NCBI RefSeq assembly: GCF_010183535.1
Contig: NC_071331.1
Coordinates: forward strand, 11,594,001 to 11,658,000
Direction of reading: 5' to 3'
From: Caenorhabditis remanei
Lineage: Eukaryota > Nematoda > Chromadorea > Rhabditida > Rhabditidae
Length of the DNA stretch: 64,000 nt
A model generated the notes under the pieces. It was not told the origin of the DNA, ran no database searches, and saw nothing but the letters and a program-made list of their open reading frames with translations. Position numbers and translations under genes: made by a program. Position 1 is the first letter of the stretch. Each line of letters starts with the position of its first letter. Of this stretch, positions 13,701-25,943 are shown piece by piece.

Positions 13701-14740
13701 ATTGCTGATGTGCTTCGAACATTCAAATGATGATTGTTCAGATGAAGACGATTGCTAGAAACGTAGTGACCGTGCGGAAGTCCGATAAGGTTAGCCTGTA
13801 ATCATAGAGTTCACTTGGCTGTTGCAATCCTGTCAGATCACATACATTGACTATTAGCAGCTTTACAGCGGCTACTTGCACCCCCATGTCTTCTTTTTTG
13901 GCCATGAGATCCGCTTCGGTGCACTTTTTCACTTGTTGCATCTTCTTCCGTGATTCTGTCCCACCACTTGTCATGAAATCTCCGAAAACGGAGCCAACTA
14001 GCACAACGGCCAGGTTATCCGTTGTCATTTTGTGTGTATCCGAGTGCTTCGCAATCTTAAATTAACGATAGTTTAAAAATATTCACTGAATCGAAACTAC
14101 CCGACTCAGCAATCTCATCACATAGCCTAGTGTTCCGAGATGTGATGGTGACAAATGTCGACCCGTCGATTCAAATATTTCAACCATTTCCAGATGTGAT
14201 AGTTCAAATTCTCCAGTTTCTCGTGCCATCTTTGCCTTTCGAAGTATGTTCATACGGACGTTGTCCGAGTTCAGGAGCGTCGGTTTCAAGTCTTTCAGAA
14301 ACCGCTTCACCATCGTACACACGTCCCAAACAGTGAAATCATCAGGAATCGGTCGCATACCGCGGTAAATTTCGAGGATTTCGGGTTTATTCAGTCGAAC
14401 CGAACTTCCCTCTTTGCGAAAAATTCCATCAACATCGAGTCCTTTAGCCATGACACGATCGAGCGCGTCGACGAGAAACCGTGGAATTTCTCGCAATGTG
14501 ATCCGTGTCCAACCGTTCCCCACGATTACATCGAGATCGATGTTCCATGAGAGTACTTCACCGAGTGAAAACCGATAGCGTGCCATTCCGTTCGTCGCAT
14601 CGAATGCCATCGAGTTCTTCTTGCTCCCGGACGGACATCGCGTCGCTAAAATGCGGAAGTCCGCGTAATCTTCAGGCTCCGACACCTAAAATCGATGATT
14701 TTTGAGTTCTTCTTTCGAAAAAATGCATAAAACATACCAT
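10781..14740 (-). CDS. RhoGAP protein, ARHGAP11A / RGA-3-4 type
   Basis: Predicted GTPase-activating protein for Rho-family G proteins; the ARHGAP11A/RGA-3-4 group limits RhoA activity at the cell cortex in M phase. Eleven exons (14740-14738, 14685-14101, 14055-13846, 13795-13487, 13438-13340, 13139-12810, 12765-12400, 12357-12076, 12033-11562, 11514-11063, 11017-10781) give about 1114 residues. The RhoGAP domain spans roughly residues 60-245, with the arginine finger in VDGIFRKEGSSVR (R91) and the closing helix TTDNLAVVLVGSVFGD, where the usual NP of the family is replaced by VG. The remaining 870 residues are low-complexity and rich in Ser, Thr, Arg and Pro, with a KKKK patch, as expected for a cortical or microtubule-associated tail. 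The first coding exon carries only ATG. In exon 9 a 48-nt segment (GTGAGA to GAG) could be an intron or be retained; both keep frame. The family call is strong, the subgroup inferred from architecture. Confidence 0.85.
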
Positions 14741-15108
14741 AAAACAGCTGGAAATTTGCTGAAAATCGGAAAAAGTTAGAGAGTGTCGATTCGGTTCAAA
14801 ATTGCCGGCAAAATGTGGCAGATGCATTTACGCGTGAGTTGTGGCGCATCTGCGTACAATGCGCATCTCAATTGTCTACCGTAGTAGTTTATTAATTTTA
14901 ATGACATTTTGAACATTTTTTTTTGAAATCGCACAACTGAAGAACTCACAACTGAATTAACAAATTTAAGTCAATTTTAAAACGAATTGCTCGAAAAATT
15001 ATCTGTTCTTTTCAATTTAATCAAACGAACAGTATAAAAATAAAAATTTTATAAGAAAATATGTTATGAAAGAAAAATACTGGAAAAATATGTATTTATG
15101 AAAGCACA
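14741..15108. other. Spacer between nuclear receptor and RhoGAP genes
   Basis: 368 bp containing the 3' end of the nuclear receptor transcript and the promoter and leader of the RhoGAP gene. The RhoGAP leader exon ends exactly at ATG (donor GTATGT at 14737-14732). No repeat or piRNA-type motif seen. Confidence 0.5.
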
Positions 15109-18100
15109 TTAATATTTAAAATTGAGCATCTCATGAAGCATCGCATCACAATTGAGCACATCAAAAAACGTGAGCATCACATATGAAGTTGTCAGTTTTT
15201 GGGTTGATTCCTGTAAATTTGGATTTCGTTTCTGGAACAAAATTGAAAAATTACCATAATATAATTCATACTCATCAGTAGTTCTCCAACACGATTCTCT
15301 CCGTTTGCACCGTGAGAATGACACATTTTAGAGAGGCAGTCGATGATAATGTTCCGTTGATGACGGCACTTCTCACGGCCTGTTTCAGTGAACTTGTAAT
15401 ATGCTGAAAATTTATATTTGAAGTGTTAACTTTGCCTTAGTTTTTGTAAAACTACACATCTAATAATCTAAAAATCACTCACTAACGTGCCAGACTGTAA
15501 GCGCTTTCAGCAGACAAAACTCTTCGAATGACACATTCATCCGTGCAAATGGAAGTACACTCTCCTCCCAAATCGCGATATGCATTGGCATCAAGGCTCT
15601 GAAATTTCAGAAAATGGATATAAGTCATGAGAAACTCTCTGACTCACTTATACTTCGAGAAGTCCTCATCCGACTGGAAATACCCTCGTGCATCCGGTTC
15701 GTTTCCAGTCATTGGGAGGGGATCCATACAAAGGAACTCTCCATTCGTCATTATCATCTGACGGTGGGCTTGACCGAGTCTGGAAAATGAGGTACTTGGA
15801 TAGCTGACCAATTAGTTTTCCCTGTTCTAGCATTTAATTTATTGGCACTTCGAAACAGAAAAAAAAACTCACTTCGCTGAATAATAAGCAGACGATAGTA
15901 TGAAGTCCACTGCTAGAATCAATCGATAGAACATGTTCTGTAACTTTTCGTTTTTTCAAATAATCTTTCAATATCTCCGCTTACTTTTTCATGACTTGTG
16001 AAACTGTAGAAATCTGGGAACCTCGTCGCATAATCAAACAAAATCACAAAATCATGTCGGAGCATTCCTCGAAAGTTCCGGAAATCGTGAGGTCGTAGAT
16101 CACTTACTGTGTAAGGCTGAAATTTCAAGTTTTCCGATGACTTTAGAAATCTGATGCTTACACATTGAAGAGTTGAGTGGCTATCGAGTATATAATCCAT
16201 ATCAGTATTCGTATACATAATCCGCCTTCTTGAGCATAGACCAGTCTCCATTGAATGATAGTATTGAAGGATTGAATTATGGTCAGTTGTGAGGCCAATT
16301 CCAGGTGGGGAGGGATGGATTACGTTGGACGAAGAGGGCAGAGATGAGCAGTAGCCACCGTCGAAAGATGATGTTCGAGAGGATTCTTCTGTCTGAAATA
16401 TCTAGAAGCTCTTTCATACAGTATCTTATTTTCAGAACCAGTCTTTCCCCTACAGTACCCCAAGTTCTCTCATGAAGCATCGCAAAGATCCAATCAACAG
16501 ACAAACAAGGGCAATATCAAAAGATGAGTCTCTCAATAGAAGGGAACGTCTAATTGCATTACTCATCCCTCTCTTCCAATTAGAGGACAAAGTACAATGT
16601 ACACTTCTATCTCCCCGTCTCAGACCACCCATCAACCGATCACTTACCATCATTTGAGAAGTCGTTGGCAATGGTGGATGGGATACTGTAGATGTTGATG
16701 GTTCATCGAATTTCACTGGTTTCTCCTCAAACATTTGGAATGACCAATCGTCTTCTTCGGGACTTGACGATTGTCTCATTGAGGGAGAATTACTGTTTGG
16801 AGCAGCGTCCGAGTTGTTTCGAGAGTCTTTTCGTCGGGTACACGCGAAGTTTTCTCGTCTTGAGCGGACTACTGAAATGAGAAGAAATGTTTAATGCAAG
16901 AGTGGCATATCCAAATTGTTTTAATTCTGTTCAGAACTCTATGAAACTGCAATATCATTTTAGTTGTTACTGTTTCAACTTATACTGTTCTGTCGTAACA
17001 TTTCGCTTTGATTAATATTTCAATTTGACGAAACACAGAAAACTCTCCAATTATTCCCTACGGTTTCAAAAATGTAGTATAACAGAATATACAAAAGTGA
17101 AGTATTGGGTGCCCTGCAAATTGATTCATAAACTCACATTCAGCTCTCATTCCGGCCGAGTAACACTTCCGAAGTCGACATTCTCTGCAGACGAGACGCA
17201 TGCCTGGAAATTCTGAACTTCAAATTAGAATTGTTCGGTTTCGTTGAGAAGAAAAAGTTTATCGAAGAGGTCACTGAGACTATGTAGTAGAAATCTGCAT
17301 AGCCTTAGAAATCGACTATACCTACAGTAATCCTTACTCCCATGGGTATTTTAATTTTCTGAACACTGCTGAAAGAAGTGAAACCTTTATAGCGACAACA
17401 CATTGGATTTGAAAAATAATCTCAATTTCAGAGTTGGATGAATCAGAAATTCAGCACTCGCAACAAGAAGCTGCATTTACTCAACTCAAGTCTTCCAAAA
17501 ATTTTTGATTTCAGTTTCAAATACTTTACAATTATGATGAAAGGAATTCCCAAACATTAAATGTTGAACTCCATTTTTTGTTTCCACAACATCTCAACTA
17601 TCACCTATCTATCATTAGAGCCGTTTCCATTCGTGTTCATTTCTTTCCCTAAACAATGTTCAAAGTTTACTTGTAAACAACTCCACCTGATATCTAATTT
17701 GCATTTTTTTCCAGTAGAACCACCTGTCTGTTGGGCCAATTTTGGAGCAATGTATGATCACCAAACCCCCTAATTTTCACCTGACACTTGCCTACAGTAA
17801 CCCGCAATGCCTTTTTCCGGATGCTTTCTTCTTATCTCTCTTCCGTATTCCGCTTCATTGTACCCACTCTTTGTCCTGTATGCTTCTCATAAAAAACTTC
17901 AGAACAAAGTACGCAAAGTTCCTGATAAGACTAGTTGAACAACGATAAGTTCGTCATAATAATCGTTATCAGTCACGGAAGAAAAAAACATGACTACGTG
18001 TGTCTAGAGAGCATAGAAAGTGAGATTTGTGTGAGAAGGTTAGTGTTTCAGATGAGTTATTTGAAAGAAAAGGATTTGAGCCAAATGGTACAGCTTGGAG

Positions 18101-19056
18101 AAGTTTCGTTTTCACCACTTTATTGTCAAAATAAAATCACTTTTTTTAAAATCACTTTTTTTATTTCGACAATATGTGTTCAGATTTATACACGAAACTT
18201 TCTGTTTCTAGTTTGGTTCAAGCGCAGAGTGATATGTGATATACTTTTCAGTCTCCGCCAAAACAATCATTTGAGAACAACTCCGTGAAGCAGTAAATTA
18301 AAAAAAACATAAATTGAAAACTTACTAAAATGAATTTCACACGGCACATCTGCAGCACATTCATACTTCAGATCGAGTGCGATTGTCCGTCGGAAGAATG
18401 CAGCACAGGCCTAGAAGATGTGAACTTTTGTGGATAAGCAATGGTTGGTCATACACAATTTTTGATACTAATTCTATGTGTGGTAATGAAAGTAGGCGGA
18501 CTGAAATTATTTATTACTGTAAAATATAAGATGAAGTTGAAACAGTTGCCCTATTTTTCATACTTGTCAACCGGGTCACGGACATAGAACTCGTCGAGAT
18601 CTACATTTTGGTATATTTTTCAGCTCATAATATTCATTTTGATGCGAGTTACGCGCCGGCCCGTGTTGGCCCGTTTCGGCCCGGTTTACAAGTATGCTAT
18701 TTTTCATAATGAAAATGTTTTTGTTGCACTTTCAATATTTGCATAAGACAGTAATGAGAGAATGAAGATGTTCAGAACTTTTTCTAAATCCTCTACAGTA
18801 AAGTGCAAATCGATTTTCTCTAACCATAATTATTCTAGAATACGGTATATCTCATTACTCTGAAACCGTTTTATTTGATTGGATAAGAGTTTCATATTAG
18901 ACGAAAATTATTCCAGTTTCAGAATTCTCAAATTATTACGCTATTGGAACTGAAACTACTGCAGCTCCCCGTATCGAGTCTCACCTTACAACACCTCCCT
19001 CCAAAATGTAACGTGAATGCTGTCGGAGATTCACAGACTGCACATAACGGTCCCAT
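15109..19056 (-). CDS. nhr-11: Nuclear hormone receptor
   Basis: Ligand-regulated transcription factor of the nematode nuclear receptor expansion. Eleven exons (19056-18985, 18410-18326, 17203-17138, 16871-16648, 16392-16162, 16116-15985, 15937-15873, 15779-15648, 15598-15483, 15403-15255, 15210-15109) give 457 residues. The DNA-binding domain covers residues 5-80: C5, C8, C23, C26 in the first finger with P-box CKACAAFFRR, and C42, C48, C58, C61 in the second, then the AGMRAELVRSRR extension. A Ser-rich hinge (about 85-180) leads to a ligand-binding domain with DDWSFQMF near its start, ESVLPFARMNVSFEEFCLLKAL, and a C-terminal helix TFFDVLNCDAMLHEML. The upstream introns are long and hold predicted 21U loci (17016-17036, 18480-18500). 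The symbol is a synteny-based guess (I recall nhr-11 beside mppb-1 in C. elegans); the class is certain. The last intron (15254-15211, 44 nt) was chosen over a 23-nt alternative. Confidence 0.9.
17016..17036 (+). ncRNA. Predicted 21U-RNA (piRNA) locus in nhr intron
   Basis: Core at 16970-16977; TAAT (17013-17016) gives 39 nt. A TGAT ending at 17012 (35 nt) is a less likely alternative start. The unit is antisense to the host gene. Confidence 0.6.
18480..18500 (-). ncRNA. Predicted 21U-RNA (piRNA) locus in nhr intron
   Basis: Minus core at 18538-18545; CAGT ends at 18500, 38 nt downstream. Same strand as the host gene, inside its first intron. Confidence 0.65.
18647..18695. repeat. GGGCC-element remnant
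   Basis: Three GGCCCG units followed by a TTACAAGTATGC end resembling the TTGCAAGTATGC right end of the 3.25 kb element. Lies in the first intron of the nuclear receptor. Confidence 0.55.
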
Positions 19057-20751
19057 CTGAAAATAGAAAGAATTGAAAGCATGGGAAACCAAAGGTAAAC
19101 ATCAACATCATTATTCAAAAATAACTGAAGCAACATCAAGAAGAAAATACTAAAGGTTGCAGCTAAAAAGGAAACGGATGAAATGGAAATTCTAAGAAAT
19201 CTGCTGAAAACTTGTCTCCTTTTAAATGCTCATTTTCCGGTGTAAGTTCATCAAATCACACATCACAGATAGGATATAATGTAGCAAGGGGTTTCTGCGC
19301 AGATGAATTAGCTCATTGAGTGGACGTTCTTTGTAGCTTCTTTCTTTTTGATCTACAAGAACTGTCTGCGAGGGGGCGGGGGCAGAGTCCGCCCATTTCT
19401 AGGAGTAGGCGGGGAGGACTGGGGGGTGGTGTTTGGTAGACAAAGTATGGGAGGAAAACGAGGAGAGGGAAGATATAATTGAATGTGAAATTCGTCATTA
19501 GTTCACAGATTTTTGGTAAAATAAGAAAATCTATTGAAACCGAGAAAAGTGTATCTGGTAACAACTCTAGTTTATTGGAATTTCAAAACAATATGCGTTT
19601 TTTTTTTCATTTTTTGATGAAAATAAATCTTCGCAAATTCACAAAAAATAACAATGGCTTCATCCATCTTCCTTTTTTAGAAAGTTGTGCAACGGTATAA
19701 TAAATGAAAACATTAGATTACATATTCGGATATAAAGTACATATTCGAGTAATTCTCGAGAAAAAACATGTAATTCAATGTTAAAACCTCGAGTAAAACA
19801 AATAGAAAGTCCGAACAAATAATGTCTTTCAAAGAGCAACAATACAAATTTCACTTTTTCAAGATCATTATTTGGCAAGATCAGACATAGTAACGGAGTT
19901 CTATGGTTAGACTCAATAACGATTAAACATTGATCAGCTTGAAAATGTTGTCAGATTTCAAAACACGTTTCATAGCTACTTGGACATAAAAAATATGAGA
20001 TGCAGCAAGAAAAATAATAAAAAATAAGTTTAGAAAATAATTTTTGCTGTTTTATAATGTAGATTTACAATCATGCCAAGATAAAGGTAGTAATGGGTGA
20101 CTCTATGCCATAGTGAATTTTATGAAAATTTATTAGGAAGTCATAAAAAACGGCGTTTCTCAGTGAAAACATGAGATGAATCACTTGGAAGCTTGAACCA
20201 TTCAATACGTGATTTCCAGCAGATACAAATAGCAAAACTACTCAGGTAAGGCTAGCTAGTTGAATGAAAATCTAGTGAGTAATGATGATTTTGATTTATT
20301 GAAATATTGGTTCGAGTTATTTAGTTATGGAATTCTTTATTGATTAACAATTAATTAAGGCGTGTCGAATACCCGAACTCATATATGAAAAATACGAAAC
20401 AGTAAATACTATCTCAGTTCGGACAAAGACATAACTAGAAAGAAACTGCTATTCTTCGTTTCTTTTCGTTGAAAATTATTTCATTTAAAAGAAGCTTCCC
20501 CTACCCTCCCATTCCTCGTGTTCTTTAAAAGACGCCCAGGTTCTTGCGCCAAATTCAAAATTCAAAAGATCAACTACCAAAAGATTGGAGATCAACAACT
20601 CAAAAAGAGCAGGGAAATTGGAGATTTTCTAACTAAATGTGTTTCCTTTGTTTCAGGTTTAGCAGAGAATTCCTGTAAAAATGTTTTGAAAGTGATGATC
20701 GAAAATTGGGTTTACAAGATTTGTGATACAACTTTTATTGGTTTAAAACCT

Positions 20752-20772
20752 TATATGCAAAGTTTTCAAATA
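20752..20772 (-). ncRNA. Predicted 21U-RNA (piRNA) locus
   Basis: Minus core at 20811-20818; CAGT ends at 20772, 39 nt downstream. Confidence 0.6.
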
Positions 20773-21418
20773 CTGCTGGAAGTAAAAACTTTAAAAATAT
20801 GAGAAGCTTCTGAAACAGTCAAAAGTGTAGTTATTCTTGGTGAGAATTTCTCAGTTTTACGTCAGTTTTGAATATTTTGAACATTATTTGAGTTATTTCC
20901 GGTGACAGTAGAAATTACATAAAAACAGTCTGTTTGTCAAAAACGAATTGTCTCCGTTTCAGTGATTCTGTTTATTTCTGTATATTTCAATTCAAATAAT
21001 TTTGGGAAGACAATATATTTATAAATATAATTTTAGTAAACTAAACCCCTTTCTACAACTGACTTAAAACTTTCCCCGGTTACATATTTTCTCCAAAATC
21101 TTTCCTAACATCTCACGCCACTTTTTCCATCTATTAAGGTGTTCTTACTCTTTCGAAATTATTACGAAAACAAGCAAACAAACAGTAAGAAAACAATGGT
21201 TTGCTGACGATTGCATCAGCAGTAATATAGAAAAAAAATAAATGGAAGGAAACAGAAGAACTTTGTCCAGGACATAGTTCAAGTCATCGGTTGTTAGTGT
21301 TTTAATGATGGAATGAAACTAGGATCCATGACATCAACGTTCTACTTGAACGAATTAGTTTTCTGTTGGAATACTGTACTTACGCATGTTTCAAAACAGA
21401 AGCTCAGACATGTCAAAA

Positions 21419-21540
21419 ATCGGGCCGGCCTGGATTCAAAAATGTTTTTTTCGAAATTCCAAAAAAATTTTGGTTCAAAACGAAGCGTGCCGGGTCAAAA
21501 ATAATTTTTATTTCGGCCAGGCCCGTGGAAAGTTTGCAGA
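21419..21540. repeat. Decayed GGGCC-type element
   Basis: Starts with CGGGCCGGCC and ends with the inverse GGCCAGGCCCG followed by a TTTGCAG remnant of the terminal TTGCAA. The interior is A/T-rich. Much shorter and more diverged than the 3.25 kb copy. Confidence 0.5.
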
Positions 21541-21781
21541 GAAGTATTTGAAAATCATACTGAATTACAGTAGTTATGGAAACTGAAAAAAAAAGAATCT
21601 GATGCAAAAAAGATACTGCTTTTCTTTCATTTCCAGCTGGTTTTCTCAGAATGTAAACAAAAGAGATTTCAAAACAAACACACGTTGTGATGAACACAAA
21701 ATACAGTTTCATCTTTCTTTGGCTCTTTTTGTGCGCGAGCACAAAATACGGAGATGTATGGGAGTGGTGTTAGATCTTGTA

Positions 21782-21802
21782 GTTTTAGATTGGAAGCATG
21801 TA
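21782..21802 (-). ncRNA. Predicted 21U-RNA (piRNA) locus
   Basis: Minus core at 21840-21847; CATT ends at 21802, 38 nt downstream. The unit lies inside the spurious 152-codon frame at 21602-22060, another reason to doubt that frame. Confidence 0.65.
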
Positions 21803-22179
21803 ATGAAAAGTTATTTAGTATCGAAATATTACTTTCAATTGAAACAGAAGATATATACTGAAGTTGAGCCGAGTTCTATCTCGATACTTGCATCAGTTCG
21901 ACATGGTTTTGAGAACTTTAGTGAGTTCCGGATAACTCGAGTAATTTTTCTGAATCTCTATGTTATTCAAATCTCCATAGAGCAGACTGGTAAAAAATCT
22001 ACAGCTACGATAGAAGCAGAAAACCAGGAAACAAGTTTCAAAACTCGTTCACATATTTAACAAAAATGTTATAGATCATGTTTCAACGGCCGAATGAAAC
22101 TGAATTATGAAGATCTACCTACTACTCATGTAACTGTTTCAAATATATTCATCAAGGATTTATGATCTTATTGAAACAT

Positions 22180-22200
22180 TTTTATGAAACCAACTGAACG
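22180..22200 (+). ncRNA. Predicted 21U-RNA (piRNA) locus, face-to-face pair
   Basis: Core at 22134-22141; CATT (22177-22180) gives 39 nt. The CATT overlaps a minus-strand near-core at 22172-22179, whose own predicted start (22133) abuts this core. Confidence 0.6.
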
Positions 22201-22456
22201 GAAAACATGATCTTGAATAAAACAAACACAAGTTCGAAATTTTTAAAGAAATTGTGAAGTAATTCAAAACCCGATTTTCTAAAGTGAGAAGGAGTTTTGA
22301 GAGCATTTGAAAAATATTACAACATCAGTTTCACAATAATCCGTTTATTAAAATATTTAATTGAAACATTAACTTGAACGCAGAATATCTCGAACATAGT
22401 CGAAGCAGACTTGCCAGAAACATGAATAAAAAATCTTGCAAACAGTTTTCTCAGAA

Positions 22457-22477
22457 AGAATGACAGATAATCTTCCA
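22457..22477 (-). ncRNA. Predicted 21U-RNA (piRNA) locus
   Basis: Minus core at 22516-22523; TGTT ends at 22477, 39 nt downstream. Confidence 0.6.
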
Positions 22478-22976
22478 ACAAATATTCCGAAATAATGGAA
22501 TTCAGAAACATTTAGTGAAACAGAAACAAGTAATTCCCGAAACCTCAAACAAGGTAAAGAATGTTCAAAGACCGAAAAGTATCTCCCTCCTCAAAAGTGT
22601 GTGTCTTTTGTCAACTACGAGTCACAATAACCCACAAAAAATGCTGACAATTTTGTCACCATAAAACGGTAGCAAATAGTGGATGGTGACGCAAAAAAGG
22701 AGATGAAGATTACGAAATGGATGTAGAAAAAAGGGAGATATTGGAAGGTTGTTGCAGGAAAGGAGAGAGATAAACAAGATAACAGATAATTTGGGAGAGG
22801 GATAAGGAGTGAGTAGCTACAATTTGTATCAGGGAAAATTGGTTTTTTAACACAGAAAACGTATCTTGGTCAGTGATTTAAATTTTGGTATATAATTAGT
22901 ATTAATTCAAAGAAACAGAAAAAAAAGGAGCTCCGACTTCCAAAAAAACCTAAAAAGTAAGGAAGCTGAAACAGCA

Positions 22977-22984
22977 TAACCTGG
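22977..22984 (-). promoter_or_regulatory. piRNA-type promoter core without a spaced start
   Basis: Exact CTGTTTCA on the minus strand, but no YRNT places a T 38-41 nt downstream. Either a degenerate unit or chance. Confidence 0.35.
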
Positions 22985-25761
22985 CGAGAAGTATCGTTTT
23001 GAATTTTTCATCATTTAAAAAAGTATTAGTTTACTCAGCTAAGAGACACAACGGGATTTCAGTATGCAAAGTACAGAAAAGAAGAATATAAGTCATTTAA
23101 GCAATTCTGATAACAGGAAAAATGTGAAGGGGAAAAACACAACAAGGATTTAAAATTCGTCACATCGTTTTGCCAGATTTTGCCTATAAGTTTAGTTTTA
23201 AAAATGAAAAAAAAAACTCAATCTCAAAAAATTCAGATAAATTCAAACGTTCTATGCTTATCACAGCAGAAAACCGATTTTATACAATTTCGAAAATGCT
23301 ACATATGCAACAGAAATTATTAATGATATTTCTCGAGCTTTGACATAATTTTGGTATATATCTCAAAAGTGCAAAGAAACTGATATAAAGACACTGATGT
23401 ATTATACACATAATTAGAAAAAAGAAGCCTGAAAAAAGGTGCTCTAAGAGCAACAAGCACTTTTTTTCCATCTGATAACACACCCGAATACTTTGCACCC
23501 ACAGAGAGAGAGAGAGTTCTCGTTCTTTCCTCTCCCTTTTTTCTTCAATTTTATGTTTTGTGATTTGATACGTACAACGTGAGCATCGGAGCAAAAGAGC
23601 AAGGAATCAAGATTTAGTGAAGTGCTATTTTCTAATCCAGTGAAGACTTTCTGCTAAAAATGAAATAAGAAGTTGGAAGGAGGTCTCAAAAATGTTCATT
23701 GCTATCAACTGAATAGAGTCTTTTTGCATTAGGAGCCGGAAAGCAGACAAAAGTTTACACGGAGGGAGGTCATGAAAAAAAGAAGAAGGGGACAACTTAT
23801 TTACAAATACAAACACCAGAGAAACAGTCAAGAGAGGGTTGGAGAACTGGATGGGATTGGGGAAAAAGATAGTATTTCGAAAAGAGAGGAATAGTCGAAA
23901 TGAGAGGGAGAAAGTTTGGAGATGAGTGAGAAAGAGAGATGGGTTGAGTGTTCTGAGGACATGAAATGATTTGCACGTGAAGGGGAGGTAGCATGGATTA
24001 CGGTGGGATCTTGAGAGCCAGAATTGGGAAATTTACTGGATTAGAGTTTCACATGAATCTTACATTTGAAAGATATCTGGAATAGACGATCTATTTTCGA
24101 ATTCCATCTCTATTTGAAACTCAAACTATCCCAGTTTCAGGTGGTTGCTAGAATGAAAAACAATTCGAAACAAACATTTCTCGATTAGCACTACGTTATA
24201 AGCTTGATAGGGGGAAGTTGATTCAGAATTCCAAGAACTGTCTCACTGTTGGATTCGAACCTTTGATTATTCAGACATCGTTGGGAAATAATTAGTTGGG
24301 TCTTCAGTATCATTTCATTTCACCCGTTAATGGTTTGATCAAGGATCTTTTGGCATTCTGACCTCTCTCATTGAAAATGATATCCTTCGATTCTACCATG
24401 AAATACTGCTTCAATTAAGTTTTGAATCAGAAGCAGTTTTTAATTTTCAATGTGCATTTGATGTCACTCAATATAGTCATACACCATATGAGAAAATTGA
24501 GTGTAATACTCTACTTTCTACTTAAATGTAAATTTAATATCAATTTTTCAAGAACTATTAAGAAAAGATTGGAATAAATTAATCTTTTGAACAATCAAAT
24601 TATTTCCTCATTCCAGTTCACAACTTGAACCTTCTACCCCTCCTCTCGCTAAAATCAAAGGCCTAACCCGGGCCGTACAGTAATAAAACAACGGAGGTCT
24701 ATAGATTCGAATCTTCAACGAAAAAGGGCATTCAGAAAGAGAGAAAAGAACAACGCACAGATGATCAGCAGATCAGAATCAGTCTATCGGACAACGCTAC
24801 AATGTATCCTAGGGGGAAGAAGAAGGGAGAAGGAGATGCTGGAAATTTTAATTTTTGAAGGAAGCGGGGAGTGGCGAAGGGGTGTCTAAATAGACTAGGG
24901 TGTGAGTGATGTTGGAAGTATTGGGAAATTTCTGTGTTCAGCTACACGTAATGGAACACGTATAGAGAAACGAGGTACATATGTTGTAGTAAAATTATCT
25001 TGTTGAAATTTCCAGTCATCCCTTTTTTAAAGTTATTTTTATGGAAATATCGAACCGAAAAATGTATCAAACACAAAAAAATTGAGCGAAAACTCTAACA
25101 ATGCCCTTCTAATATGGATTCTGATGGATTCTATGTGCTTTCATTACATTTTTGCCAATAACGAATCTTATTTGTTTCTAAACTTTTATAATTCTTGACG
25201 TCACATGATTCAGAAGTTCCTTTAAAAGTGGATGATTTGAAAAAGAATGCAGATACTTTGATCTCAATTTCAGAATCATTTCCTAGAAATACTGATTACA
25301 TGATTTCTGGGAAAATGTTGAGCGACATTTTATCTAGTTTACTACTTTTTTCCCGTTATTTTTAGAAAATATATATATGGTCGAGATCTTTCTGTAAATG
25401 ATGGACACAAGGGAAGAGATGGATATATCCTTTAAAAAAAACACTCGAAACTGAAATAAAGTATGCGCGCTCAAAATGATGTTTTTGGAAAAATTACGAT
25501 TTTGCTGTGAAATTTTTGCCGCGATCTCTATTACTTACTGCTACATCTTTCTTTAAAAATAATTCGATTAAAACTCATAAATGATGATTACTGAAAAGTA
25601 CTGATGTTTCTGTCTGCGTTCGGTTCAATCGAACGACGATGTTTCATGAGCTGCACAAAAAAGAATTGCAAGAATTGAAACACGTTAAGAACATAGTAAA
25701 GCCTGCAGTGAAGTTACTGTTTCAACTCAATTATAAATGTTGAACGTTGTGAACATTCCGG

Positions 25762-25782
25762 TTACAATAGTTAACTATAATA
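25762..25782 (+). ncRNA. Predicted 21U-RNA (piRNA) locus
   Basis: Core at 25717-25724; CGGT (25759-25762) gives 38 nt. Confidence 0.62.
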
Positions 25783-25922
25783 AGTTTTTCAGCTTATGGA
25801 GACGATTTATTTCACATGATTCAGTATCGTTCAGGAGCTCAGTTTTTGATTATTATTCGGAAACCGACAATAAACGGTAAGGTAGAACCAATGGTCTCAG
25901 CTGCCCCACACAACTGTTTTTA

Positions 25923-25943
25923 TCGATCAATTTGACTTGCGAA
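25923..25943 (-). ncRNA. Predicted 21U-RNA (piRNA) locus
   Basis: Minus core at 25981-25988; CGAT ends at 25943, 38 nt downstream. Confidence 0.65.

Noticed and set aside
15232..15254. A 23-nt intron in the nuclear receptor gene (GTAATT to CCAG)
   Set aside because: Too short for nematode splicing; extending to the next TTTACAG gives a 44-nt intron, keeps phase and preserves the ligand-domain end.
21602..22060. 152-codon frame on the plus strand
   Set aside because: Low-information sequence without homology; an exact minus-strand piRNA unit and face-to-face motif elements overlap it.
24247..24265. GGTTCGAATCC, a perfect tRNA B box, on the minus strand
   Set aside because: No A box or acceptor stem at the right distance and no foldable cloverleaf.
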